This document shows positions 7,714 through 15,101 of a stretch of DNA of 43,498 nt, piece by piece. Below the pieces are notes generated by a model. That model was given only the letters and a program-made list of their open reading frames with translations. It was not told the DNA's origin and made no database searches. The position numbers and the translations under genes are program-made. Within the stretch, counting starts at the first letter, position 1. Every line of letters starts with the position of its first letter. The DNA is from JBCAWW01 sp039024315. GTDB lineage: Bacteria > Bacteroidota > Bacteroidia > J057. The stretch is taken from NCBI GenBank assembly GCA_039024315.1, contig JBCCQN010000045.1:1-43498 (forward strand), read 5' to 3'.

Positions 7714-8400
7714 TTAGGCTACTTTAGGTTTAGGGCTGTAACGGTTTTTCATCACGCGAATGATGATGGCTCCTATGATCGTCGGCATGATCCAAGGGAT
7801 GACCATCAACTGCTCCGCAAAAAGATCTGCCATCAAGCGTCGGGCACCAAATGCAAGGAAGGCGGTATAAGCGGCGATCCCAGTTCCAATCATACCGCCT
7901 AAATGATCGATCAACCAATTGGCAGAAGCTTGGGCTTTAGCTACGGGAGTAAAAACAGGGCGGGAGGAGAGGATCCCGATAATGCCAAAGATCAGCAGTA
8001 AAATAGCCCCACCCTGTAGTTGTAACTGGATGCTCCAAATGGTGATGCCAATAGATCCTAGCAACAGAATCCCACTCAATACGCGACGGATATTGATGAT
8101 ATGGGCTGGAACTTCGCGCTTGTATTTGAGGATGACGATAGCGTACCAAAGAGGATGTGCTGTCAGTACGCTGATGACCCCTAAGAAGGCCGCCATGATC
8201 AAGCGATCTCTAAAGATATTTAGGCCACAGAGGATGGCCGCACTACCGACTACTCCCCACATGGCATAGACATAAAAGCGACCTACTTTGGCGTGCATAC
8301 CTCTGCCTTTCTTGACCAAGACGGGGATCCAAAATAAGACCAGACTGATCACGCCAGCGGCGATGTGGAGACCTAAGATGGTATTGAAAATAGATTCCAT
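7714..8400 (-). CDS. DUF2306-like multi-pass membrane protein
   Basis: 228 residues with roughly seven hydrophobic helices. The start (LHIAAGVISLVLFWIPVLVKK, then KVGRFYVYAMW) resembles DUF2306-type membrane proteins, whose first helices carry a conserved H and a loop with KGRGMHAKVGR. The C-terminus is basic (RVMKNRYSPKPKVA), suggesting a cytoplasmic end. The function of the family is not established. It lies 128 bp downstream of a membrane-anchored LytTR regulator on the same strand and may be under its control. No signal peptide and no catalytic motif are visible. Confidence 0.65.
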   Translation of the reverse strand: MESIFNTILGLHIAAGVISLVLFWIPVLVKKGRGMHAKVGRFYVYAMWGVVGSAAILCGLNIFRDRLIMAAFLGVISVLTAHPLWYAIVILKYKREVPAHIINIRRVLSGILLLGSIGITIWSIQLQLQGGAILLLIFGIIGILSSRPVFTPVAKAQASANWLIDHLGGMIGTGIAAYTAFLAFGARRLMADLFAEQLMVIPWIMPTIIGAIIIRVMKNRYSPKPKVA

Positions 8401-8528
8401 GTTGATTGATTTTTCAGCAAGTAAAGCGCTGGATCAATCAGTTGCTGGAAAGAGTGATAGCTAGCATGATTATGGGACGGATGACAGCCAAATGGGCCGA
8501 AATGCAGCTTTCTTGACGAATGACAAGC

Positions 8529-9377
8529 CTAATTTTGGCGAAAATCAGGAATATATTTACGAGAGACAGGTACTTCAAAGTCTGCAAGCCCCTGCAATTT
8601 GAGTTTGAGCCCTTGGGCGTTACCGGAGACCGCGAGTATCTTTTGGGTGTTGACGAGGAAGGAGCGATGGCTGCGTTTGATGGGGCTAGTTTCGAGGGCG
8701 GATTCGATACGGGCGAGGGTGTTGCGTAGCATCTCTTTTTGGATCCCCTTTTCGGTCAGTAGGCAGATGCGTACATAGTTTTGCTGCGCTTCGATAAAGA
8801 GGATTTGATCTACCGCTGCGCGGAACGTTTTGTCGGACTGATGGATGGGCAGTTCACGTATATCACTGGCGGGCTTTGATACGGGTTGGGGATGAATATC
8901 CTCCGCGATCTTTTGGTTGGCTTTGAGGTTGCGGATCAAGTTGACGGCCCCGAACAGGCTAACAGGAAAGATTGCAATCAAGAAAGTCCCATAAAGCACA
9001 TTGGCAAATACTCGGAGATCAGATACATGGCGGGAGTAAAATAGATAAGAGGCAGCATAATTAGCGAGCGAAATACAAAGGATCAGCCCAATCACCGAAA
9101 GGGTCCACTTCCAAAAGGTCCAGCTAGGGGTATCCTTTTTGATGCCCAATAAAAAGCGTTGCCCTAAGTCATAAAGCAAGGCTACTCCCATCGAGATACC
9201 CCCAAAAATGAGACAGACAGATACCGGACGATTGGACTGGGATATCCCAAATGGCTGAAATACAAAAAGAATAAAAAAAACCACTAAACCTCCTACAACA
9301 GCCCCCTGTATCATCGATGGGACATCATCCCGATCTGGATAAGGTTGATTGAGAAAGGCTTTGAGTCTTTGTAGCAT
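8529..9377 (-). CDS. Membrane-anchored LytTR-family transcriptional regulator
   Basis: 282 residues. The N-terminal half has four predicted membrane helices (about 24-44, 52-70, 87-110, 124-147). The C-terminal half (about 178-280) is a LytTR DNA-binding domain, recognisable by VDQILFIEAQQNYVRI, KRSHRSFLVNTQKI and VPVSRKYIPDF. Such fusions of four helices and LytTR without a receiver domain are common in Bacteroidota and probably respond to a membrane signal directly. A paralogue is at 31560. The AACGC-type hairpin element (8812-8830, one base different) lies within the codons for FRAAVD at the start of the LytTR domain. Confidence 0.9.
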   Translation of the reverse strand: MLQRLKAFLNQPYPDRDDVPSMIQGAVVGGLVVFFILFVFQPFGISQSNRPVSVCLIFGGISMGVALLYDLGQRFLLGIKKDTPSWTFWKWTLSVIGLILCISLANYAASYLFYSRHVSDLRVFANVLYGTFLIAIFPVSLFGAVNLIRNLKANQKIAEDIHPQPVSKPASDIRELPIHQSDKTFRAAVDQILFIEAQQNYVRICLLTEKGIQKEMLRNTLARIESALETSPIKRSHRSFLVNTQKILAVSGNAQGLKLKLQGLADFEVPVSRKYIPDFRQN

Positions 9378-9446
9378 GGAGTGGCCCCAGAGATTTATGC
9401 TTCAATATAAGGATTTCGCCGCAGAGGTCGATAGGGCTGATTTTTT

Positions 9447-9518
9447 GTGGACCGCTGCGCGGAACGCTTATTTATGCGGGCGGCACCCTGAAGATAAGCG
9501 TTCTGCGCAGCAGTCCAC
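9447..9518. repeat. Inverted pair of AACGC hairpin elements, likely terminator
   Basis: Two 25-nt arms, 9447-9471 and 9494-9518, are reverse complements except at two positions, with a 22-nt spacer containing GGGCGGCACC. Each arm also contains its own mini-hairpin (CCGC-TGC-GCGG-AACGC on the left; GCGTT-CTGC-GCA-GCAG on the right). The right arm abuts the stop codon of the PKD/T9SS gene, so the fold could end its transcription. Confidence 0.75.
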
Positions 9519-11348
9519 CTAGAGCTTGACCACCTTGCTCAAATGAACCGGCTGCCCTTTGGCATCGAGCAAACGGACGAGGTACATACCCTGAGCCACG
9601 CCCGCTAGACTTATTTGAGTGTTTTGGCTCCTTATGTTTTGGGCGGCTATGACCCTCCGACCATTCAGATCTGTCAACAAAAGTTGATAATGTGGTCCCT
9701 CAAATGTCTCAAATGACAAATGCAAGCTTTCTTGGGCTACCCACAACTTAACTAATGGGCGGAGATTGGCTCCCACACTACTCGCAAAAGCGGCTACATT
9801 GAGGGTGTCTTGCTTATCTCCACAAACAGAGTAGCCCGTGACAACCACTTGATAGTTACCCGATTGAGTGTAGCTATGGCTAGGATTGGGGCCGCTGGCT
9901 ATATTGCCGTCCCCAAAATCCCAACTCACACTATCGACATTGCTGGCGTTGCTGATGAAGTTGATGTCTAGCGGCGAACTACCGACGCTAAAACTGGGCT
10001 GTAAGACGGGAAAGGTTGCAAAACTTACGGTGAGCGTATCCATAATACTGCAACCAATCGCTTGACTGACCACTACGGTATAAGTTCCTGCCTGATTGCT
10101 ATCTATCACAAAATTAGGGCTATTGCTATTGTTGGACCAGAGATAGGTCAGAGAGCTATCTGTGCTGCCGACAAGCACGGATTTATCACAGCTAACGATA
10201 TCTTCAAGCGGGACCCAGTCGGGATAGGCATCAATATCGAGTTTGATATTGTCGTTGCCACTGAGGCCGGTGGCGATAGATAGGGTGCTTACGGTATAGT
10301 TGATACTAGAGTCTGCTACGATCACTACTTGATCAGCTTGGATGTTGCCAGGCATCCACACGCTTTGAAAACCACTAAGGCCAGTAAAAGGGGTCGTCAG
10401 TAGCACCGAATCCCCTTGACAAATGTTGTTATTTGATCCCATGCCTTGGACCATGATACCCGTATTGAGGTTGGCGATCGGCAAAGGGGTGGTATTGACG
10501 GAGTCTTGGCTACAGAGATAGACCACATCAGCAGTCAAGGCCACGCTAAAAGTCAGGAGTTGGGCGGGCGTAATTTGTGGATCTAGGTAGAGGGCAATCG
10601 AGTCTGCAAAGCTGCTATCGCAGCTAAGAGGGGTGGCGCTTAGGATAGGGATGATTAACCCATTAGGGTCTGTTACCACAAAGTCGCCTGAATCCACTTG
10701 AGAGCAGAGGATGGGTTCATTCATCAGCACCAAAAGGCCGTCAAGCGTACTGAGATTGGTGATGGTATGTATCGCGATATTAGTGGTATCATAAGACAGG
10801 CCAGTCGATAAGCTAAAATCAAGCGTGAAACCTGAGCCAGAGCCACTCCAATTGCTAACATTGATGACGTAGCTTTCCCCTGCGTAAACTGGAAAAGGGG
10901 CATTAAAAGGGCCTCCTACTGGGCTAGTGGAAGTAGGACCTGTATTGCCCGATAAACCTGAAAAGTTGCAGGACACCTCTAGACTTGCATTGGTCGCAAT
11001 ATCAGTACAGCTGGCGCTGGTCATATCATATATTGCCCAATCATAGTCATCAAAAGGATCTACCGGAGTAATAACAAAGTCTAGTACCCCGTCATTGGCG
11101 ATAAGGATCTCAAACCAAACGTCATTTACCTCGCCTCCGCCGAGGCAGGAGAGGGTGCCGTCAATTTCATTGGGATTGAGTCCTTCCCCTTGATAAGTAA
11201 AAGGTATCGGTAAGATCGGAGAGCAAACGGGTAATGCACCAATGCAGTCTTGCTCTGGTTGCAAGGGAGGGACGATTTGGGCCTTAAGAGGGAGAAAGCT
11301 GCTAAACAAGCAAAGCGATAGCAGGACAAAAACATAAATATGTTTCAT
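9519..11348 (-). CDS. Secreted PKD-domain protein with T9SS C-terminal sorting domain
   Basis: 609 residues. Signal peptide MKHIYVFVLLSLCLFSSFLPLKAQ. Residues about 35-180 form a lectin-like or CUB-like module rich in Cys, Gly and Ser (CIGALPVCSP, GEVNDVWFEI, WAIYDMTSASC). The middle carries beta-rich stretches, and a PKD domain follows at about 455-520 (VSWDFGDGN, SHSYTQSGNYQVVV). The last ~75 residues (LWVAQESLHL...GMYLVRLLDAKGQPVHLSKVVKL) match a type A T9SS sorting domain, so export across the outer membrane by the type IX system and surface attachment or release are expected. The function is probably adhesion or gliding-related (inference). An inverted-repeat terminator follows directly. 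Confidence 0.85.
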   Translation of the reverse strand: MKHIYVFVLLSLCLFSSFLPLKAQIVPPLQPEQDCIGALPVCSPILPIPFTYQGEGLNPNEIDGTLSCLGGGEVNDVWFEILIANDGVLDFVITPVDPFDDYDWAIYDMTSASCTDIATNASLEVSCNFSGLSGNTGPTSTSPVGGPFNAPFPVYAGESYVINVSNWSGSGSGFTLDFSLSTGLSYDTTNIAIHTITNLSTLDGLLVLMNEPILCSQVDSGDFVVTDPNGLIIPILSATPLSCDSSFADSIALYLDPQITPAQLLTFSVALTADVVYLCSQDSVNTTPLPIANLNTGIMVQGMGSNNNICQGDSVLLTTPFTGLSGFQSVWMPGNIQADQVVIVADSSINYTVSTLSIATGLSGNDNIKLDIDAYPDWVPLEDIVSCDKSVLVGSTDSSLTYLWSNNSNSPNFVIDSNQAGTYTVVVSQAIGCSIMDTLTVSFATFPVLQPSFSVGSSPLDINFISNASNVDSVSWDFGDGNIASGPNPSHSYTQSGNYQVVVTGYSVCGDKQDTLNVAAFASSVGANLRPLVKLWVAQESLHLSFETFEGPHYQLLLTDLNGRRVIAAQNIRSQNTQISLAGVAQGMYLVRLLDAKGQPVHLSKVVKL

Positions 11349-11674
11349 GGTAATGGAGTTGGATTGATGTGCTAGTCGAAAACTGTGCGATTTTCGACCT
11401 TAAGATAAGGAAAATTCGGTTTTAAGCACTGAGACAAGGGTATTAAGTACCTAGACGATAGTATGCAGTATAAAGACCTAGGAGTGTGAGCTTTATGGTC
11501 CATCAAGACCTTTTTTATCTGTCCTGCATACTTTTTACGCTTTACTGAAATAGATAGAGACTATTGGGGCATTGATTTGAGGGATTTAGTCCCAATTGCA
11601 ACAATCATCCCACGGATGCAAGCTGCGGTGAGCCCACTGCATGGACCCAAGCGTTCTGCGCAGCAGTCCCAAAT
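11349..11674. repeat. Intergenic region with dispersed repeat and AACGC hairpin element
   Basis: Holds a copy of the ~100-bp dispersed family at about 11445-11530 (CAGTATAAAGACCTAGG, GGTCCATCAAGACC, in the orientation opposite to 36091). At 11649-11667 is AAGCGTTCTGCGCAGCAGT, a single hairpin element 7 bp past the sulfotransferase stop. I see no gene or RNA here. Confidence 0.65.
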
Positions 11675-13219
11675 CTAAGGATATAAGCTCAGGCGCTGAC
11701 TATTGTGAAAAGTCAGAATCCCAAAAGCCGCCACCGGCGGGATCACCTTAGCCTCGAAAATGAGCGCATCATTGGGGCGGTCTATCTCTTGCACCAAACC
11801 ATAGGCCTCGCCATTAAAGGAAATCGCCCCCGGACTCAAAAATACGTGATCATCTGGCACCGAATAAGTAGTCTTGGACACCACACGGCTAAAGCCTGCA
11901 GCACCATTTTCTTCACCAAAATCCCAGACTTGCTGGATGGTTTTGGCGGCTGCGTCGATCTTATACTCCACCGAACGAGAATAAGAATTGGGGCCATTGC
12001 CCTGATAATTGCGATTGTCACCATTGTCAAACAGGAGGAGGTTGCCATTGGGCAAGACCACCGGCGAATGTTGGTACCAAGCCCAAGCAAAGTCTGGATG
12101 ATCGACCTGCCCCTCGAGCACCAAGCTATCGGTGATGGCATTGCCTTGGGCGTCTAGCGGTTGGAGTAAGTATTGGTTTAGGTCCTCGCCATTGCCGGCT
12201 TGTTGCCAATCCTTATGGGGCGCGATGATCCAAATGACTTCATTGTTGGGGCTGAGTTTGACGGTGCATTGACTGCGACCGGATACGATGATACCTCCAT
12301 CTGCCTGATCATAGGCCAAACCATTGCCATGAAACCAATCGACTTCTAAATCATGCAAGTCTGTAGGCCAAGCCCGACGACTGTTGTCCAGAGATTCGTT
12401 GAGGTCCCAGAGATTGGCGATATTACCGGACGTTCTATCCAATTCCAGCACGATATCTTCTACGGTTGGCTTGTTGGGGTCAGTAGCGGTGAGCAAAAAG
12501 TTGCCATTGGGCTTTTCGATCACCATATGATGAAATTTGTAGCCTTCTAGCCCCCAGGCGTTTTGGATTGCCCCGAGCATATCGATTTCGTAAATCGAAT
12601 CCTTATTGTTATTGCCAAAAAAGAGGTTGCCATTTTGCAGGCGATTGAGGCCAGTATCATAAAACAGATTGCTCAGGCGCGGATCATCCTTATAGTCCAA
12701 ATACCAGCGGATATCACCATAAGTATCAAACATAAAAGCCCGCAAAGGCAAGAAATTTTGATCATAGCCAAAATAGCTCACTAGGTTCATACCGGGCGTC
12801 ATAGCAGCTGCTTGGGCTAGCCTGATTTCTATCTCTGGCATATCAGCGATCAATGGCTCCGTTTGGATCTCAAAAGTATCTTTACCGATTTCGAGGCCCG
12901 CGGCGTCAAAAAAGCTTATTTCTACTTGATTGAGATAATCGGCATAGAGTCCGACTACGGTCCATTGGTGATCTTGCGTCAAGGCTGATACCGCGTGAAT
13001 GACATCCGAAAGTGCGCCATTTTTGCCGATGATACGGAGCTGGCTACTCGCGGGTGCATCGGTTTTGAGGGAGATGAGGGCCCCTAGCGGGGAACGCTCA
13101 GTCGGATTGAGGACGATCTCAAGTTCGCTAAAACTCAAGGGCTTGATTACTGGGGTTTGTTTACAAGCACCCAATAGGCTGATCGTCAAAAGTGAGAGAA
13201 TGAAGAGTCTGTTTCGCAT
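11675..13219 (-). CDS. Arylsulfate sulfotransferase-like lipoprotein (ASST family)
   Basis: 514 residues from ATG 13219, chosen because it starts with a lipoprotein signal (MRNRLFILSLLTISLLGAC, lipobox LGAC, Cys19); a further upstream ATG at 13306 is unlikely. The body is a six-bladed propeller of the arylsulfotransferase family. The residues used by the enzyme are visible in order: HHMVIEKPNGN, DWFHGNGL, VSGRSQ and QHSPVVLPNGNLLLFDNG, matching the three histidines and the arginine of the E. coli enzyme (known family chemistry: transfer of sulfate from one phenol to another through a sulfo-histidine). The lipobox indicates anchoring in a membrane facing the periplasm or the surface. A CCCC-TAGC-GGGG-AACGC hairpin is at 13082-13098. 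Confidence 0.88.
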   Translation of the reverse strand: MRNRLFILSLLTISLLGACKQTPVIKPLSFSELEIVLNPTERSPLGALISLKTDAPASSQLRIIGKNGALSDVIHAVSALTQDHQWTVVGLYADYLNQVEISFFDAAGLEIGKDTFEIQTEPLIADMPEIEIRLAQAAAMTPGMNLVSYFGYDQNFLPLRAFMFDTYGDIRWYLDYKDDPRLSNLFYDTGLNRLQNGNLFFGNNNKDSIYEIDMLGAIQNAWGLEGYKFHHMVIEKPNGNFLLTATDPNKPTVEDIVLELDRTSGNIANLWDLNESLDNSRRAWPTDLHDLEVDWFHGNGLAYDQADGGIIVSGRSQCTVKLSPNNEVIWIIAPHKDWQQAGNGEDLNQYLLQPLDAQGNAITDSLVLEGQVDHPDFAWAWYQHSPVVLPNGNLLLFDNGDNRNYQGNGPNSYSRSVEYKIDAAAKTIQQVWDFGEENGAAGFSRVVSKTTYSVPDDHVFLSPGAISFNGEAYGLVQEIDRPNDALIFEAKVIPPVAAFGILTFHNSQRLSLYP

Positions 13220-13361
13220 TTCGCAATAGGATTGGTTTGATTTTGATCCGATTGCCTTAATGTGTGGAGTACGAGTTGAGCGTTGATCTTGCCGATCATT
13301 AATCAAACGCTGACGCCCACTGATTTCGTTTTTTCAGGAGCTATAATTGGTGCTTTTCTAT

Positions 13362-13946
13362 TTAGCTCTGCTCAACAGTATAGCCTACAAACTGTTTTCG
13401 CCAAACGTAATATCCTATAAATGAAGCGATAAAGTACACCAGGGTCAGCACTGAATATATATCCAAATCCTTGCTCAAATACAAATAAATCGTGACCCCA
13501 TTGATCACGATCCAAAACAACCACCCGCTTAGGATCTTTCTCGCTTCCAGATAACTAGCGATGAAGCTAAAAATGGTCGTATGAGCGTCTAGGTAGGCAC
13601 TTTCGGCATCAGTATAGGTGTCTAGGATATACCCTAAGCCCCAACTCAGGGCCGAACCCAAAAGCAAAATACCCCCTATGCTCAACCATTTGATATCTGT
13701 AATCGGGAGCTTTTCATTTGTCTCTTCGGCTTTGTTCCAGACCCAGTAGCCATAGATACCCACCAACACATAATAAATATAGAGGATAGCCTCCGAATAC
13801 AGTTTCGTGCTGTAAAACAGGTAGATACTAATTAGCGAACCCACAATGCCAAATAACCAGCAAAGCTTCTTTTCAGCCATGAGCAAAATCAAGTATGCAA
13901 AGCCAAAAACAACGGCGACGATTTCTAAAATGGTATTAACTTCCAA
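13362..13946 (-). CDS. pnuC: PnuC family nicotinamide riboside/NMN (or related vitamin) transporter
   Basis: 194 residues with seven predicted helices, the usual PnuC size. Diagnostic stretches include KLCWLFGIVGSLISIYLFY, LYIYYVLVGIYGYWVWNK and SGWLFWIVINGVTIYLYL, the last carrying the WxxxN substrate-site signature. PnuC proteins move nicotinamide riboside by facilitated diffusion; Bacteroidota also have thiamine-linked relatives (PnuT), and I see no riboswitch upstream to decide. The start lies only 15 bp from the divergent oxygenase gene at 13962, so the two promoters must overlap or lie inside the coding regions. Confidence 0.9.
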   Translation of the reverse strand: MEVNTILEIVAVVFGFAYLILLMAEKKLCWLFGIVGSLISIYLFYSTKLYSEAILYIYYVLVGIYGYWVWNKAEETNEKLPITDIKWLSIGGILLLGSALSWGLGYILDTYTDAESAYLDAHTTIFSFIASYLEARKILSGWLFWIVINGVTIYLYLSKDLDIYSVLTLVYFIASFIGYYVWRKQFVGYTVEQS

Positions 13947-13961
13947 GCCTGAGGATTATAT

Positions 13962-14747
13962 ATGAAACGAGAAGACGAAAATATATTTAATGCGGGGGTA
14001 TTTCAATTAGACATTGCGAGTTTTGATCCCAAACTACTGAAGTCCTGCTTGCAAAGCTTCTTGGCACGTCCGATGCCTTACAAAGCTCAGTTTCTACAAA
14101 AGCATTATGCCTATGGCTTTGATGGTTATTCTTTTTTAGGGCAGGAAGATAGCACCAATCAGTACCAGACCGACCTCTTACATTCTTTTGTGCTTTCTGA
14201 TTTTCGTGCGCCAAGGGACTTTCCGGCAGAATTTTGGCCCTTTTTTGCGCAGTCTTGGTCCGCTCTACAAGCTCAAATCAGAACGCTCGAACGCGATTTG
14301 ATTAGGCGATTGGGCTTCCCAGCCTTGGCCGATTTTTATGAAGCGAATATTGGCCACATGATTTCCTGCAATTATTATCCGCCCACCCAAGATTATAATT
14401 TCACCGCCGAAGGTAATACTCGTCTTTCGGCCCATCCAGATGTCTCTCTATTTACGATCTTTCCTTTTGGTTTTGACAGCGATTTCTACTTCCAAAATAC
14501 TAGTGGTCATTGGGTAAATATTTCCCCAACAGACAAAATTGTGCTCTTTCCTGGCTACTTACTTGAGTACTTTAGCGGTGGGCAGATCAAGGCCCTTTAC
14601 CATTGTGTAAAGTTGCCAGAGGACCGCTGCGCGGAACGCTTCTCCTTCGCTTTTTTCTCGCTGCCTTATCCTCAGCTGAGCTTTAGTATCCGTGGTGAAC
14701 AAACCACTAGTGAAGCTTATTTTAAGCGTTATCTAGGGCTTTTTTGA
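13962..14747 (+). CDS. Isopenicillin-N-synthase-like 2OG-Fe(II) oxygenase
   Basis: 261 residues. The C-terminal half carries the iron ligands H-x-D in LSAHPDVSLFTIFP (about 156-169), the distal His in IKALYHCVKLP, and the R-x-S 2-oxoglutarate clamp in ERFSFAFF. The N-terminal half aligns loosely with plant-type 2OG dioxygenases and isopenicillin N synthase (FYEANIGHMISCNYYPP). It should oxidise a small molecule using iron, oxygen and 2-oxoglutarate; the substrate is unknown. The codons for DRCAERF, which include the conserved Arg, are exactly the 19-nt dispersed element ACCGCTGCGCGGAACGCTT (14623-14641). It is divergent from pnuC with a 15-bp gap. Confidence 0.85.
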   Translation: MKREDENIFNAGVFQLDIASFDPKLLKSCLQSFLARPMPYKAQFLQKHYAYGFDGYSFLGQEDSTNQYQTDLLHSFVLSDFRAPRDFPAEFWPFFAQSWSALQAQIRTLERDLIRRLGFPALADFYEANIGHMISCNYYPPTQDYNFTAEGNTRLSAHPDVSLFTIFPFGFDSDFYFQNTSGHWVNISPTDKIVLFPGYLLEYFSGGQIKALYHCVKLPEDRCAERFSFAFFSLPYPQLSFSIRGEQTTSEAYFKRYLGLF

Positions 14748-15101
14748 GTTAGAAGATTCCCTTTTTCTACTTTTCGGCAGATCTTCTGTGGGTGGTGTAT
14801 GCAATACAGCGCTACAAAATGCTCCTTTTGAGTCCTTGGACAATCGTATCCAGTATTAAGACCTAAGAAGGTGAGGTGATGTGGTCTATCAATACCCTTC
14901 TTCTCTGTACTAAATACTCCCGAAAGCTTTCGGGATACTTGCTACTCTGTGCTTAAAGGCAGCGGCCTATTGAATCCGCCGCCTGGGATAAGCGTTCTGC
15001 GCTCCCGCATCCCGACCATCGGGATCGGGAGCGAAAAACAGTAAAATGGCTCAGCTAGCTATGCTAACCGAGCCACTAAATACTTAAAAAACTGATTTTG
15101 A
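14748..15101. repeat. Intergenic region with dispersed repeat, palindrome and long hairpin
   Basis: At 14822-14950 lies a copy of the ~100-bp dispersed family (ACAATCGTATCCAGTATTAA, opposite in orientation to 36091) including the palindrome TCCCGAAAGCTTTCGGGA (14918-14935). At 14992-15035 AAGCGTTCTGCG is followed by a long interrupted stem: CTCCCG-c-ATCCCGA-cca-TCGGGAT-CGGGAG (15004-15033). This stem could terminate both convergent neighbours. I see no gene. Confidence 0.7.

Noticed and set aside
13219..13306. Upstream start of the sulfotransferase gene at 13306
   Set aside because: It would place 29 polar residues before a clear lipoprotein signal peptide.
14280..14300. AACGC at 14281 and 14294 as further hairpin motifs
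   Set aside because: The preceding tetramers do not pair; these are ordinary occurrences, as are those near 13306, 16316, 20822, 28590 and 40494.
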